This document shows, one piece after another, positions 1-8,946 of a stretch of 64,000 nt of DNA (position 1 is the stretch's first letter; every line of letters starts with the position of its first letter). Origin of the DNA: Natrinema marinum (GTDB lineage Archaea; Halobacteriota; Halobacteria; Halobacteriales; Natrialbaceae); contig NZ_CP100763.1 in assembly GCF_024296685.1 (NCBI RefSeq), positions 1,550,001 to 1,614,000 of the forward strand, read 5' to 3'. The notes beneath the pieces were generated by a model. The model saw only the letters and a list, made by a program, of their open reading frames with translations. It had not been told where the DNA came from and made no database searches. The position numbers and the translations under genes are program-made.

Positions 1-23
1 GCTGGCTAGCACGGGACCGAGAG

Positions 24-293
24 ATGGGGAAGGAACTATTCCGTGGCCGATACGTCTGGTCGAGTACGACGCCGACGGTCGCCATCGTCAACGCGATCGC
101 CGGCATCGAAAACGTCGAATCGACCGAGCTCCCGGCAACACTCGACACGCACCTGTACGATCACGTGGATCCGGAAGCGCTCGATACACTCGTCACGACC
201 AGTTCGGATCCCGAACTGTCCTTCGTCGTCGACGACTACCGCGTCGAAATCGACGGGAATCAGCTCTCGATCACGCCCGACGCGGATCGATAA
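24..293 (+). CDS. HalOD1 output-domain protein (possibly 5'-truncated)
   Basis: Small (89 aa from the first ATG) acidic protein. It shows the pattern of the haloarchaeal HalOD1 output domain: an N-terminal helix around AIVNAIAGIENVESTELP, a central segment about residues 44-55 (DHVDPEALDTLV), and a C-terminal beta pair ending VEIDGNQLSI. HalOD1 occurs alone or as the output module of signalling proteins; its biochemical role is unknown. The reading frame stays open from position 3 to the ATG at 24, so the true start may lie left of the window. Confidence 0.7.
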   Translation: MGKELFRGRYVWSSTTPTVAIVNAIAGIENVESTELPATLDTHLYDHVDPEALDTLVTTSSDPELSFVVDDYRVEIDGNQLSITPDADR

Positions 294-352
294 TCGAGAT
301 CCCGTCGCTCCGGCCTGGCCGTCGTTTACGGCCCAGTTACGGGCGGTGACGA

Positions 353-838
353 TCAGATGCCGAGTAATTGCCGGCCGAGCTCGAAGCCCCGCTGTGGAAA
401 CTCGAGTGCGATCATGCCGGCGAGCAGCAACTCCCCGCCCGTGACGACCACCATCATGAGGTCGGCGCGTTTACTGCTGACCGCGACCCCGATCGGCAGC
501 CCGAACTCCTTCTTCCAGACCGGATAGAAGAGCGCGATCCCGCGCTTGCTCCCCGCGACATCGAGGATGTAGTGGGTCAACACGCCGATCCAGACGTACT
601 CGAGGTTTCCGAAGACGTACGGGAACGCGACGAAGCCGACCAGAATCGGGAGGTTGTGCAGCGTCTTCCGGTGTCTTCCGAACGCCGTGTCGACGTCGGG
701 AAAGAGCGCACCCAGCGTGACGGGCACGCCGATCATGACGATCGTCCTGAACGTCTCGAGATCTCCCGCCGGCTCGAGCAGATAGCCAAGCCCGATGCTC
801 AACAGAACGGCATTCAGCACGTGTCCCTTCTTGTTCAT
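353..838 (-). CDS. YdjM/DUF457-type membrane-bound metal-dependent hydrolase
   Basis: 161 aa integral membrane protein of the LexA-binding, putative hydrolase family (YdjM/DUF457). Visible marks are the N-terminal MNKKGHVLNAVLLSIGLGY, the metal-ligand-like LGALFPDVDTAFGRHRKTLHN (His and Asp cluster, about residues 42-62), THYILDVAGSKRGIALFYPV in the centre, and three or four hydrophobic segments. In this family the His/Asp residues are thought to bind metal; no substrate is known. The gene is convergent with the HalOD1 gene and starts at the ATG at 838. Confidence 0.75.
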   Translation of the reverse strand: MNKKGHVLNAVLLSIGLGYLLEPAGDLETFRTIVMIGVPVTLGALFPDVDTAFGRHRKTLHNLPILVGFVAFPYVFGNLEYVWIGVLTHYILDVAGSKRGIALFYPVWKKEFGLPIGVAVSSKRADLMMVVVTGGELLLAGMIALEFPQRGFELGRQLLGI

Positions 839-963
839 CTACCCGACCCTGAGGCACCGATCCGGGAATAGTTTTCTCTCGCGAAAGTCAGTGTTCGGCG
901 AGTGTAACGGGGCCGAACAGTAATGGGGTGCGGGCGGCATGGCTTCGCGGTTTGCGGACGATA

Positions 964-1482
964 TCAGCGCGAGTCGAGTTCGGCGAGCAGATCCTCGAGG
1001 GCCTGATCGACCGTCTTGGCGCGAACGGCCGCGCGGTCGCCGTCGAACTCGTAACGGGAGACGGTCGCGTACGACTCCTCGCTCCCCCAAGGAGCGGCGT
1101 ACGCGACGCCGATATAGACGGTCCCGACGGGCGTCTCTTCGTCCCCGCCGGTGGGGCCGGCGACCCCAGTCGTCGAGACCCCCCACGTCACATCCGCGAC
1201 ATCGCGGACTCCCCGGGCCATCTCGCGGGCGACCGGTTCGGAGACCGCGCCGTGTTCGTCCAGCGCCTCGCGGCTGACCCCGAGGTGGCGGCGCTTCGCG
1301 TCGTAGGCGTACGTCGCGAGCCCGGCGTCGAAGAAGTCGCTCGCGCCGGGTATCGCGGTGATCGCCGCGCCGATCAGCCCACCGGTACAGGATTCGGCGA
1401 CGGCAAGCGTCTCCTCGGCGTCTCGGAGGGCGTCGCCGACGTCCATCGGCAGATCGCGGTCGATGTCGTCGTTCTGTCGCAT
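964..1482 (-). CDS. pncC: CinA C-terminal domain protein, nicotinamide-nucleotide amidohydrolase
   Basis: 172 aa when started at the ATG at 1482. An open frame reaches 1527, but the family begins near the DALRDAEETLAVAESCTGG motif. The protein carries AESCTGGLIGAAITAIPGAS with the catalytic Ser/Thr region, YDAKRRHLGV, HGAVSEPVAREMARG and the glycine-rich GVAGPTGGDEETPVGTVYIG. This is the CinA C-terminal family, which deamidates nicotinamide mononucleotide to nicotinate mononucleotide in pyridine-nucleotide recycling. It lacks the N-terminal MoCF-like domain of full-length CinA, as is common in archaea. It is divergent from the subtilase gene. Confidence 0.85.
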   Translation of the reverse strand: MRQNDDIDRDLPMDVGDALRDAEETLAVAESCTGGLIGAAITAIPGASDFFDAGLATYAYDAKRRHLGVSREALDEHGAVSEPVAREMARGVRDVADVTWGVSTTGVAGPTGGDEETPVGTVYIGVAYAAPWGSEESYATVSRYEFDGDRAAVRAKTVDQALEDLLAELDSR

Positions 1483-1529
1483 GGCTCGAGAAACGATCCG
1501 GTGGGTTGTCAAATCGTCGGGAGGCACGG

Positions 1530-1618
1530 TTCGCTGTAATTCTGATGTAGAGTTATTAAATATATCTAATTATAGTAATTGTTTTATTTATTCAACCAAG
1601 GGTTTAGCAAGGACATCA
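1530..1618 (+). promoter_or_regulatory. AT-rich promoter region of the subtilase gene
   Basis: About 70 nt of unusually AT-rich DNA (ttattaaatatatc near 1552-1566 and gttttatttattc near 1581-1593) lie between two GC-rich genes. The tttattta stretch is about 30 bp before the ATG at 1619, a normal haloarchaeal TATA spacing for a short or absent leader. Inferred from spacing only. Confidence 0.5.
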
Positions 1619-3046
1619 ATGGAAGGAATCGGAAGAGTCTCGAGACGGTCGGTGATCAAAGGAATCGCCAGCGGCAGTGCCATCGGTGGAAGTATCGGGA
1701 CCGTCAGTGCGAGCGATCGTACGGTACCGGATGACAACGAGGTTTATATCGTCCTCGGCGGTGGTCCCGGACTCCGTTCGCGACTCGCGAGCGTCGGGTT
1801 CGAAGTACTCCACGAACTGGCAGACGGGGCGGTCTTCATCGTTCGAGGACCGAAAGCGAAGCGCGACGAACTTCGATCGATGGCGACCGTTACGGACGCC
1901 GTCGCGAACGAAACGTACGTCTTCGATGACATCGAACAGAGCGAAGGCCAGGAGGTACGGGGAGACGACCCGCTAGCCGAGAAACAGTGGAACCAGCAAC
2001 TCGTTCGGGCGGACGTAGCACACGAGCGAGCGACGGGTGAGGGAACGACGATTGCGGTCATTGACTCCGGCGTCAGTTTCGACCATCCGGATCTAGCGCC
2101 CCGGATCGACACCGAGCGAAGTCGACTCGTTCGGAACGCGCACGTACACAGTGGAACCGATCGAGTACGAACGGCAACGAAACCCGGACAGATACTGAAG
2201 CCGACCGAGCAGATCAGACGGCCCGTCGCCGCCGACGTCGATGGACACGGATCCCACGTCGCCGGTATCGCCGTTGCACCGCGTAACGACTCCGGAATCA
2301 TCGGAATGGCTCCGGATGCATCGGTCGTTTCGCTACGGACGATGTATTTCGATCCCGTCTACTCCTACGGCGGGACTACCTATAGCCAACTGATCGGAAC
2401 GCTGGCGGACATGCTCATCGCGATCGATTACGCCGCCGACATCGGCGTTGACGTGATAAACGCTAGCATCCGAGGAATCCGACCGAACGACAGCCGTGCG
2501 TACGCTGCGGTCCGCCGCGTCGTACAGTACGCAATGCAGCGAGGGGTCGTGGTCGTGGCCGCTGCCGGTAACAGAGGTGTTAATGTCGATCGAGAGTCCG
2601 CATATGTTCTCCCAGCGGAAACCCCCGGAACGGTCACCGTCGCAGCGACCGGGCCGTCCGATAAACGCAGTTTCTACTCGAATTACGGGAACGGAACGGT
2701 TGATGTCGCTGCCCCCGGGGGCGGTTACGAGACACGAGCGAAAACGTGGACGACAGATTCGGAGGTTGTCGAGTATCCGTCGCCGACGAACTACGTCCTC
2801 TCGACGGTTCCCGAATCGATCTACGGGAAACGGTACCTGTACAAACCCGGAACGTCCATGGCAGCACCACAGGTCGCGGGACTCGCCTGTCTACTCCGTG
2901 AACTCGCGCCCGGTCTCCACCCGCGACGCGTGCGACAAGCGATCGCACAGGGCGCAGTCGACCTTTCGGGAGACTATACCGACGGCCTCGGAACCGGTCG
3001 AATTGACGCACCAGCTGCGATAAAACGGATTTCCGACCGGCTCTAG
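1619..3046 (+). CDS. Tat-exported halolysin-like S8 serine protease
   Basis: 475 aa from the ATG at 1619. The twin-arginine signal is SRRSVIKGIASGSAIGGSIG, followed by an inhibitor-I9-like propeptide (about residues 40-115) and a subtilisin domain. Catalytic residues read as Asp149 (VIDSGVSFDHPD), His210 (VDGHGSHVAG) and Ser413 (GTSMAAPQVAG), with oxyanion Asn318 (AAAGNRG). An extracellular or cell-surface protease is the likely role. Compared with halolysins there is no C-terminal extension domain; the protein ends about 60 residues after the catalytic Ser. The coding DNA looks richer in A/T third positions (TAT, ATA, AAA) than its neighbours, a possible sign of different ancestry. Confidence 0.9.
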   Translation: MEGIGRVSRRSVIKGIASGSAIGGSIGTVSASDRTVPDDNEVYIVLGGGPGLRSRLASVGFEVLHELADGAVFIVRGPKAKRDELRSMATVTDAVANETYVFDDIEQSEGQEVRGDDPLAEKQWNQQLVRADVAHERATGEGTTIAVIDSGVSFDHPDLAPRIDTERSRLVRNAHVHSGTDRVRTATKPGQILKPTEQIRRPVAADVDGHGSHVAGIAVAPRNDSGIIGMAPDASVVSLRTMYFDPVYSYGGTTYSQLIGTLADMLIAIDYAADIGVDVINASIRGIRPNDSRAYAAVRRVVQYAMQRGVVVVAAAGNRGVNVDRESAYVLPAETPGTVTVAATGPSDKRSFYSNYGNGTVDVAAPGGGYETRAKTWTTDSEVVEYPSPTNYVLSTVPESIYGKRYLYKPGTSMAAPQVAGLACLLRELAPGLHPRRVRQAIAQGAVDLSGDYTDGLGTGRIDAPAAIKRISDRL

Positions 3047-3151
3047 CGTCCTCCTGACGGAGAGCAGTGAGGTGTTCGGTTTCGGACCGAATTAGGCCGA
3101 TCCGGGAACGGATAGGAAGAGCGAAAGGACCCCCGCTGTATACCGTCACCC

Positions 3152-4252
3152 ATGAACTACGAGACGCCGCTGTTCTTCCGCGTCATGGAGTACGCGGACG
3201 CGGCGGACCGCGACGTCGTCGACATGGTCAGCGGCAACCCCGACTGGGAGCCGCCCGAGGCGCTGCGGGAGGGCCTGCGCGAGTACGCCGACCTCGAGCC
3301 GGATCGCTTCCAGTATCCGCCAAGCGAGGGGCTGCTCGAGTTGCGAGAGGAGATCGCCGCCCGCCGCGGCGTCGACGCCGAGCAGGTCGTGGTCACGAAC
3401 GGCACGGGCGAAGCGAACTACCTCGCGATGGCGCGGGCGTTAGAGCGCGACCGCGGCGACGAGGTCCTGCTGACCGATCCCGTCTACCCCTACTATCCGG
3501 GGAAGACGACGATGCTGCGCGGCAGGCAGTCGTACGTCGAGACGGACGAAAGCGGGCAACTCGATCCCGAGGCCGTCCGCGCGGCCGCCAGCGCGGAGAC
3601 AGCCGCGATCGTGGTGAACACGCCGAACAACCCCACGGGAACGGTTTACGCCGCCGAGACGATGCGGGAACTCGTGGCCATCGCCGAGGAGTACGACGCC
3701 ATCCTGATCAGCGACGAGGTGTACGACCACTACGACCTCTCCGGGCGGTTCGCGAGCGCGCTCGAGACCGAGTCCGCGCATCGAGTCGTCACCAATGCGT
3801 TCTCGAAGTCGATGGCGATCACCGGCGTCCGCGTGGGCTATGCGATCTTCCCGTCGGAACTCGTCGATGCAGCCAAGAGCCGCCACATGCTGGTCAACGT
3901 CGCGACCACCCGGCCCGGCCAGTACGCCGTCCTGAAGGCGCTCCGCGAGACGCCGCCCGAGTACCACGAGCGCAACCGCCAGCGGCTCCGCGAGCGTGTC
4001 GCGACGTTCACCGACGCGCTCGAGGCCGCAGGAGCCGAATACACCACGCCGAGTGGCTCGTTCTACGTGATGGCCCGCTTCGACGGCTATCCCGGGACTC
4101 TCGAGAACGTCGAGCGGCTGATCGACGAGGCCGGCGTTGCGGGGATGCCCGGCGAGGCCTTCGGCGACTCGCGGGCCGACTGGCTGCGGTTCGCGCTCGT
4201 CACGCCGCGGGTCGAGGAGGCAGCCGAGCGGTTAGCGGCGTTCTTCGATTGA
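3152..4252 (+). CDS. PLP-dependent class I/II aminotransferase
   Basis: 366 aa fold-type I aminotransferase. The PLP Schiff-base lysine is Lys219 in NAFSKSMAITGVRVGY. Other landmarks are NPDWEPPEALREGL near the N-terminus, NGTGEANYLAMARAL (phosphate-binding turn), VNTPNNPTGTVY, ISDEVYDHY (Asp and Tyr contacting the cofactor) and the C-terminal WLRFALVTP arginine that grips the substrate carboxylate. Family members transfer amino groups of aspartate, aromatic or branched amino acids; the exact donor cannot be read here. It starts at the ATG at 3152. Confidence 0.85.
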   Translation: MNYETPLFFRVMEYADAADRDVVDMVSGNPDWEPPEALREGLREYADLEPDRFQYPPSEGLLELREEIAARRGVDAEQVVVTNGTGEANYLAMARALERDRGDEVLLTDPVYPYYPGKTTMLRGRQSYVETDESGQLDPEAVRAAASAETAAIVVNTPNNPTGTVYAAETMRELVAIAEEYDAILISDEVYDHYDLSGRFASALETESAHRVVTNAFSKSMAITGVRVGYAIFPSELVDAAKSRHMLVNVATTRPGQYAVLKALRETPPEYHERNRQRLRERVATFTDALEAAGAEYTTPSGSFYVMARFDGYPGTLENVERLIDEAGVAGMPGEAFGDSRADWLRFALVTPRVEEAAERLAAFFD

Positions 4253-4322
4253 ACCGCCGTCCAACTCGGGCGCGAGCGCGCGGATCGTCACGACCGGTTG
4301 ACAGTCCGGCCACAACACAGAT

Positions 4323-5795
4323 GTGAGGCGACTGCCGACCCGAAGAGAGATGCTGCTCGAGGCTGTCGTCGTCGCGTTCGTCTTGACGCAGGCGGGCTAT
4401 TTCGTCGTCAACTGCGGCTTGCTGACGCTGTTCGTCCGCCGACCCGTAGCGGAGATCGACGACACGACGCTCGCCCGCCTGGTCGCGGCGGCCGACGCCG
4501 AGAGCGCCGGTCGGTCGCGGCGAGTCGAAGCTGACGGCGGCCGTCGTCTGGCCGCCGTCGGACCAGCCGCGGCCGATACCCACCGCGGAGGATTACCGCC
4601 TACGAACGCGGAGTGTCGGCTTCCGCCGTCTCACGTCCGTCGGATCCGCGTCCTCGTTCCGATCTATCGCGAACGCTGGGAGACCCTATCGGAGACGCTC
4701 GAGAACGTCGCGGCCCAGCGGTACCCGACCGAGTACGTCTCGGTCGTCGTGATCTACGAGCCGACGGATACGACCGTCGCGGAACTGCGCGAGGCGTTCG
4801 CGGCGGCTCGGACCGACGCGCTCGACGGCGAGTTCGTCGCGGTCGACCACGACGCGCTCGCGGCCGATCGATCGCCGGGCGAGTGGTCGTTCGACGGCGT
4901 CGGCGTGCCGCGGACGAAAGCCGCCGCGCTCACCTACGCGTTCACGACCGGCTCGTTCGCGGGCGACGATATCATCACCGTCTTCGACTCGGACACGCAG
5001 GTTCCGCTCGACACGTTCGAGCTCGCCGTCGCCGGCCTCGCAGAGTACGACATCGTCCAGACCAAGCAGACGGTTCGAAACGTCGACGAGGGCGTGCTCC
5101 CCTTGCTCGAGTCGATGGGGATCGCGGCCTGGTCGGACATCGTCTACGCCAACTCGACCGACGGGCCGTATCAGCTCCTCGGGAAGGCCTATTTCACCGA
5201 AGCGCGGGTACTCTACGACATCGATCGGTGGCAACTCGACGCGGTGACCGAGGACATGGCGCTCGGGGTCGCGGCCCATCGAAAGGGGTACACGCTCGGC
5301 GTTATTGACCGGTACGTGCAGGACCTCTGTCCCACGACGTTCGACGCGTGGGTCCGACAGAAGCGCCGCTGGGTCCGCGGCCCGTATCGCCACCTGTTGA
5401 CGCCGGGCTGGTCGGGCTTGGATCGCGGCCGCTTCTGGGCGGGGACGGTGGTGACGCAGCTACTATCGGTGACGAACGTCGTCGGGGTTCCGACCGGAGT
5501 CGTCGTCTTCGCCCTGACCGTCGCAGGTAGCACGGCATCGGTCGTGCCCGGGTACCTGCTGCCCATCGTGCTGTTCAACGCCGCCGTTTGGGCCTACTAC
5601 AGCTGGCGCTCTTACCGGGCCGCCTGGGACGGCGTCGTCTTCGAGAGCCGCTGGGAACGCCTCGCCTACTCGGTGCTGTCGAACCCGTTCTCGCAGGCAG
5701 TCTACGCGACCCTGTGGGCCGTCCCGATCGCGCTGGCCGTCGCCGACGCCGTCCGCGGCGTCGCTCCGTCGTTCACCGTGACGCCGAAGCGCTAG
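4323..5795 (+). CDS. membrane glycosyltransferase, GT2 family
   Basis: 490 aa from a GTG at 4323; an in-frame ATG at 4350 is an alternative. An ATG at 4321 is immediately followed by TGA and cannot be used. One N-terminal transmembrane helix precedes a GT-A domain with VLVPIYRERWETL, the metal-binding DxD (Asp222-Asp224 in TVFDSDTQ), the acceptor TED (309-311) and the processive-type QKRRW (346-350). Three or four C-terminal membrane helices follow. The D,D,D,QxxRW layout is typical of polysaccharide or glycolipid synthases. The donor and product are unknown, and no other glycan genes adjoin it. Confidence 0.85.
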   Translation: MRRLPTRREMLLEAVVVAFVLTQAGYFVVNCGLLTLFVRRPVAEIDDTTLARLVAAADAESAGRSRRVEADGGRRLAAVGPAAADTHRGGLPPTNAECRLPPSHVRRIRVLVPIYRERWETLSETLENVAAQRYPTEYVSVVVIYEPTDTTVAELREAFAAARTDALDGEFVAVDHDALAADRSPGEWSFDGVGVPRTKAAALTYAFTTGSFAGDDIITVFDSDTQVPLDTFELAVAGLAEYDIVQTKQTVRNVDEGVLPLLESMGIAAWSDIVYANSTDGPYQLLGKAYFTEARVLYDIDRWQLDAVTEDMALGVAAHRKGYTLGVIDRYVQDLCPTTFDAWVRQKRRWVRGPYRHLLTPGWSGLDRGRFWAGTVVTQLLSVTNVVGVPTGVVVFALTVAGSTASVVPGYLLPIVLFNAAVWAYYSWRSYRAAWDGVVFESRWERLAYSVLSNPFSQAVYATLWAVPIALAVADAVRGVAPSFTVTPKR

Positions 5796-5900
5796 CGTCG
5801 GCGGACGACCGACGCGAACGGCGCTCGAGGCCGATCGGCAGGGCAGCTTCGACGAGCCGAGACCGACGAATACTCGTGACAGGACGGGGAACCGTGGCGT

Positions 5901-7139
5901 ATGAGCGGCATCGACGTCGAACCGATCGACGAGGACGAGGAAGCACCAAGGGACAGCGACGACGGCGTCTCCACCATCGAGGTGACGCCGACCGATTCGG
6001 TCGACGAGACCGGAGAGCGCGAGACGATCGACGTCGAGCCGTCCGAAGAGCCGATCGACGGCCCCGAGTACGTCCTCTACGGCGGGAAGGGTGGCGTCGG
6101 AAAGACGACGATGGCCGCCGCCACCGCGCTCGACAGCGCCCGCGCTGGAACGCCGACGCTGGTCGTCTCGACCGACCCAGCTCACTCGCTCTCGGACACG
6201 TTCGAGACGGAGATTCCCGCCGAGCCGGGTCGTATCCGCGACGACATCCCGCTCTACGCGGCCGAGATCGATCCCGAGGCCGCGCTCGAGCGAGGAGAGG
6301 TACCCTTCGGCGGCGCGGGAACCGGCGAAGACGATCCGTTCGGCGGAGACGAGGGCGGCAGCGATCCGTTCGCCGGCGGTGGCGGCTCACCGTTCCCCGG
6401 TAGCGAGGACGGACAGGGCGGACCGCTCGGCGGGATGGGGGAGCTACTCGGCGGCGAGTCGCCGATGGACGCCCTCTTCGGCGGTGCGATGCCCGGTGCC
6501 GACGAGGCCGCCGCGATGCAGCTCTTGCTCGAGTACATGGACGACCCACGCTTCGAGCGCGTGGTCGTCGACACGGCACCGACCGGCCATACCCTCCGGC
6601 TGCTCCAGTTACCCGAGATCATGGACACGATGATGGGCCGCCTGATGAAGTTCCGCCAGCGAATCGGCGGGATGCTCGACGGGGTAAAGGGGATGTTCGG
6701 CGGGGGCGAGGCCCCGGACGACGGCGAGGATCTCGAGGACCTGGAGGTGCTGCGCGAGCGCATCGAGCGGCTGCGAGCGGCGCTGCGCGATCCCGCGCGG
6801 ACGGACTTCCGGATCGTCATGGTTCCCGAGGAGATGAGCGTCTTCGAGTCCAAGCGCCTGCGCCAGCGACTCGACGAGTTCGAGATTCCGGTCGGCACCG
6901 TCGTCGTAAACCGCGTGATGGAGCCGCTCTCGAACGTCACCGACGACGTGGAAGGCGAGTTCCTGCAGCCGAACCTCGACGATTGTGAGTTCTGCCAGCG
7001 GCGCTGGGACGTTCAGCAGTCGGCGCTGGCCGAGGCCCAAGAGCTGTTCCGCGGTACCGATGTCCGGCGTGTCCCCCTGTTCGCCGAGGAAGTTCGTGGC
7101 GAGGGGATGCTCGAGGTCGTCGCAGCCTGTCTGCGGTAG
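5901..7139 (+). CDS. Get3/ArsA-family ATPase
   Basis: 412 aa. A 55-residue acidic N-terminal extension leads into the deviant Walker A GGKGGVGKTT (61-70), switch I VSTDPAHSLSDTF and switch II VVDTAPTGHTLRLLQLPE. A Cys-x-x-Cys pair (Cys362, Cys365, DDCEFCQRR) is the zinc dimer clasp of Get3-type proteins. Get3/TRC40 delivers tail-anchored membrane proteins; bacterial ArsA energises arsenite export. The CxxC favours Get3-like function, and no ars genes are nearby. A glycine-rich insertion (about residues 137-195, GGDEGGSDPFAGGGG) replaces part of the client-binding helical region and is common in haloarchaeal members. Confidence 0.85.
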   Translation: MSGIDVEPIDEDEEAPRDSDDGVSTIEVTPTDSVDETGERETIDVEPSEEPIDGPEYVLYGGKGGVGKTTMAAATALDSARAGTPTLVVSTDPAHSLSDTFETEIPAEPGRIRDDIPLYAAEIDPEAALERGEVPFGGAGTGEDDPFGGDEGGSDPFAGGGGSPFPGSEDGQGGPLGGMGELLGGESPMDALFGGAMPGADEAAAMQLLLEYMDDPRFERVVVDTAPTGHTLRLLQLPEIMDTMMGRLMKFRQRIGGMLDGVKGMFGGGEAPDDGEDLEDLEVLRERIERLRAALRDPARTDFRIVMVPEEMSVFESKRLRQRLDEFEIPVGTVVVNRVMEPLSNVTDDVEGEFLQPNLDDCEFCQRRWDVQQSALAEAQELFRGTDVRRVPLFAEEVRGEGMLEVVAACLR

Positions 7140-7280
7140 TGGGTGTTCGACCCCGTCTGCGTAGTTGGAACTCGACTACCAGCCAGGGGTTCGAGGATGA
7201 GCCATCCGAGTAGCGGTAAGGACACCGTTTGCATCCGCGAGCGCCAGAGGCGCGAGCGGGCCGACGACTGACCCGGAAAG

Positions 7281-7299
7281 CGCGGCGCTACGCGCCGCG
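7281..7299. repeat. perfect inverted repeat, 8-bp arms
   Basis: cgcggcgc, then tac, then gcgccgcg: a perfect 8-bp GC stem with a 3-nt loop, 142 bases past the Get3-like stop codon. It would form a stable hairpin on either strand. Confidence 0.7.
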
Positions 7300-7364
7300 G
7301 CGAGGCGAGCGGCAACGTCGCGAGCCAGGGGTAGGAGGAGTGCTTTTCATCAAAGTTTTGCCGA

Positions 7365-7386
7365 GGGTGCGCCCCCGGGCGCACCC
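7365..7386. terminator. perfect 10-bp hairpin downstream of purF
   Basis: gggtgcgccc, then cc, then gggcgcaccc: a 10-bp perfect stem, 16 bases beyond the purF stop on the minus strand. On that strand it is followed by ctcggcaaaactttg rather than a long T run, so termination is inference. Confidence 0.5.
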
Positions 7387-7402
7387 GCAGCGCAAAAGTT
7401 CG

Positions 7403-8914
7403 TTAGTCGTCCGCGTGGAGCGGCTGTCCGCCCAGATCGGGGCGGCTCACGTCGCGGTCGGTCTCCTCACCCTCGATGTCGTAGGGGTACTCGCCGGTGA
7501 CACAGCCGAGACAGAGGTCGATGCGCTCTTTCTCGAGCACCGCTGCGACGGCGTCGGTCGAGAGGTACGCGAGGCTGTCGGCGGCGATCTCGTCGCGGAT
7601 TTCGCCGGTCGTCTTGTCGGCGGCGATGAGCTCCTCGCGGGTGGCCATGTCGATTCCCATGTAGCAGGGGGCGACGATCGCCGGCGCGCCGATGCGGACG
7701 TGGACTTCCTCGGCCCCGCAGTCTCTGAGGAGTTGGACGAGCTGCGTCGAGGTCGTCCCGCGGACGATCGAGTCGTCGATGACGGTGACCGTCTTCCCCT
7801 CGATGGTGGACTTGATCGGGTTGAGCTTCAGTCGGACCGCGCGCTCGCGCTCGTCTTGGGTCGGCATGATAAAGGTGCGGCCGACGTAGCGGTTTTTCAT
7901 CAGCCCCTCTGCGAACTCGACGCCGTCGTCGTCGGCGTCGCGGGGGGCACCGTCGGCGGTCGTCTCGCTCGCCGCGTCGGCGTAGCCAGAGGCGAACGCG
8001 CGCCCGGAGTCGGGCACCGGCATCACGACGTCGGTCTCGACGCCGCTTTCCTCCCAGAGCTTGCGCCCGAGTTCGCGCCGGGCCTCGTAGACCAGCGTCT
8101 CGTCGATGACGCTGTCGGGTCGCGCGAAGTAGACGTGTTCGAAGAAGCAGTGAGCGGTGTTTTCGTTCTCGACGAGCTGATAGGTATCGAAGCCTTGGCC
8201 GTCATCTTGGAGGACGACGAGTTCCCCCGGCCGCACGTCGCGGACCAGATCGCCGTCTAACGTGTCGATCGCCGCCGACTCGGAGGCGAGGATGTACCCG
8301 TCCTCGAGTTCGCCGATGCAGAGCGGCCGGTTCCCTTGCGGGTCGCGAACGCCGAGGATGGTGTCGTCGTGGCTGATCGTCAGCGAGTACGAGCCGTGGA
8401 TGCGCCCCATCGTGCGCTTGACCGCCCGGACCAGATCCTCCTCGAGGAGGTTCCGTGCGAGGTCGTGGGCGATGACCTCGGTGTCGCCGTCGCTGGTGAA
8501 GGCGTGGCCCGCGGCGGCGAGTTCGTCGCGGATCTCGTCGGCGTTGACGAGGTTGCCGTTGTGGCTGAGCCCGAGCGAACCGCTCTTGAACGAAACGGAA
8601 AACGGCTGTGCACAGGAGGAGTCGACGGAGCCGGCCGTCGGATACCGAACGTGCCCGATCCCGGCCGCCCCGTTGAGCGTATCGAGGTCGTCCTCGCCGA
8701 AGGCATCGCCCACGAGCCCCATTTCGACGTGGCTGTGCTGCTGGAAGCCGTCGTGAGTGACGATCCCCGCCGACTCCTGACCGCGGTGCTGGAGTGCGTA
8801 GAGCGCGTAGTACAACGGTCGTGCCGCGTCCCGACCGTCGAGTGAGACGCCGACGACGCCACACTTTTCGGTCATTCCTGTTCGCCGGGGAGTCTCGCCC
8901 CGCCCATCAGTCAT
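7403..8914 (-). CDS. purF: amidophosphoribosyltransferase PurF
   Basis: 503 aa from the ATG at 8914 (490 aa if started at 8875). It converts PRPP and glutamine to phosphoribosylamine, the first committed step of purine synthesis. The N-terminal Ntn glutaminase begins CGVVGVSL, with catalytic Cys18 after a short propeptide, and has LQHRGQESAGI. The phosphoribosyltransferase domain carries TVIDDSIVRGTTS (PRPP loop), and CLGCVTGEYP lies near the C-terminus. The 8914 start is preferred because a TATA-like tttttatc lies about 28 bp upstream (8938-8946), fitting a leaderless transcript. It is divergent from the MutS5-like gene. Confidence 0.93.
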   Translation of the reverse strand: MTDGRGETPRRTGMTEKCGVVGVSLDGRDAARPLYYALYALQHRGQESAGIVTHDGFQQHSHVEMGLVGDAFGEDDLDTLNGAAGIGHVRYPTAGSVDSSCAQPFSVSFKSGSLGLSHNGNLVNADEIRDELAAAGHAFTSDGDTEVIAHDLARNLLEEDLVRAVKRTMGRIHGSYSLTISHDDTILGVRDPQGNRPLCIGELEDGYILASESAAIDTLDGDLVRDVRPGELVVLQDDGQGFDTYQLVENENTAHCFFEHVYFARPDSVIDETLVYEARRELGRKLWEESGVETDVVMPVPDSGRAFASGYADAASETTADGAPRDADDDGVEFAEGLMKNRYVGRTFIMPTQDERERAVRLKLNPIKSTIEGKTVTVIDDSIVRGTTSTQLVQLLRDCGAEEVHVRIGAPAIVAPCYMGIDMATREELIAADKTTGEIRDEIAADSLAYLSTDAVAAVLEKERIDLCLGCVTGEYPYDIEGEETDRDVSRPDLGGQPLHADD

Positions 8915-8937
8915 GGGAGTCAGTAGGGCAGCGAGCC

Positions 8938-8946
8938 GATAAAAAT
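8938..8946 (-). promoter_or_regulatory. TATA-like box of purF
   Basis: On the minus strand tttttatcg is centred about 28 bp upstream of the ATG at 8914. This is the spacing expected for leaderless transcription from that codon. Confidence 0.5.

Larger units (their letters stand above)
7140..7402. other. convergent intergenic region with two GC-rich hairpins
   Basis: 263 bases separate the ends of the Get3-like gene and purF. No convincing gene is present. The region holds two perfect inverted repeats (listed separately) and a pair of flanks reading aaagttttgc and gcaaaagtt around the right-hand one. It may be a bidirectional terminator or a copy of a repeated intergenic element. Confidence 0.5.

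Noticed and set aside
3067-4326. 419-codon plus-strand frame over the aminotransferase
   Set aside because: Arginine-rich, non-halophilic shadow in another frame of a clear PLP enzyme.
7229-8260. 343-codon plus-strand frame across the purF region
   Set aside because: Antisense to PurF, which has all catalytic motifs; the product is a typical GC-driven shadow without a domain.
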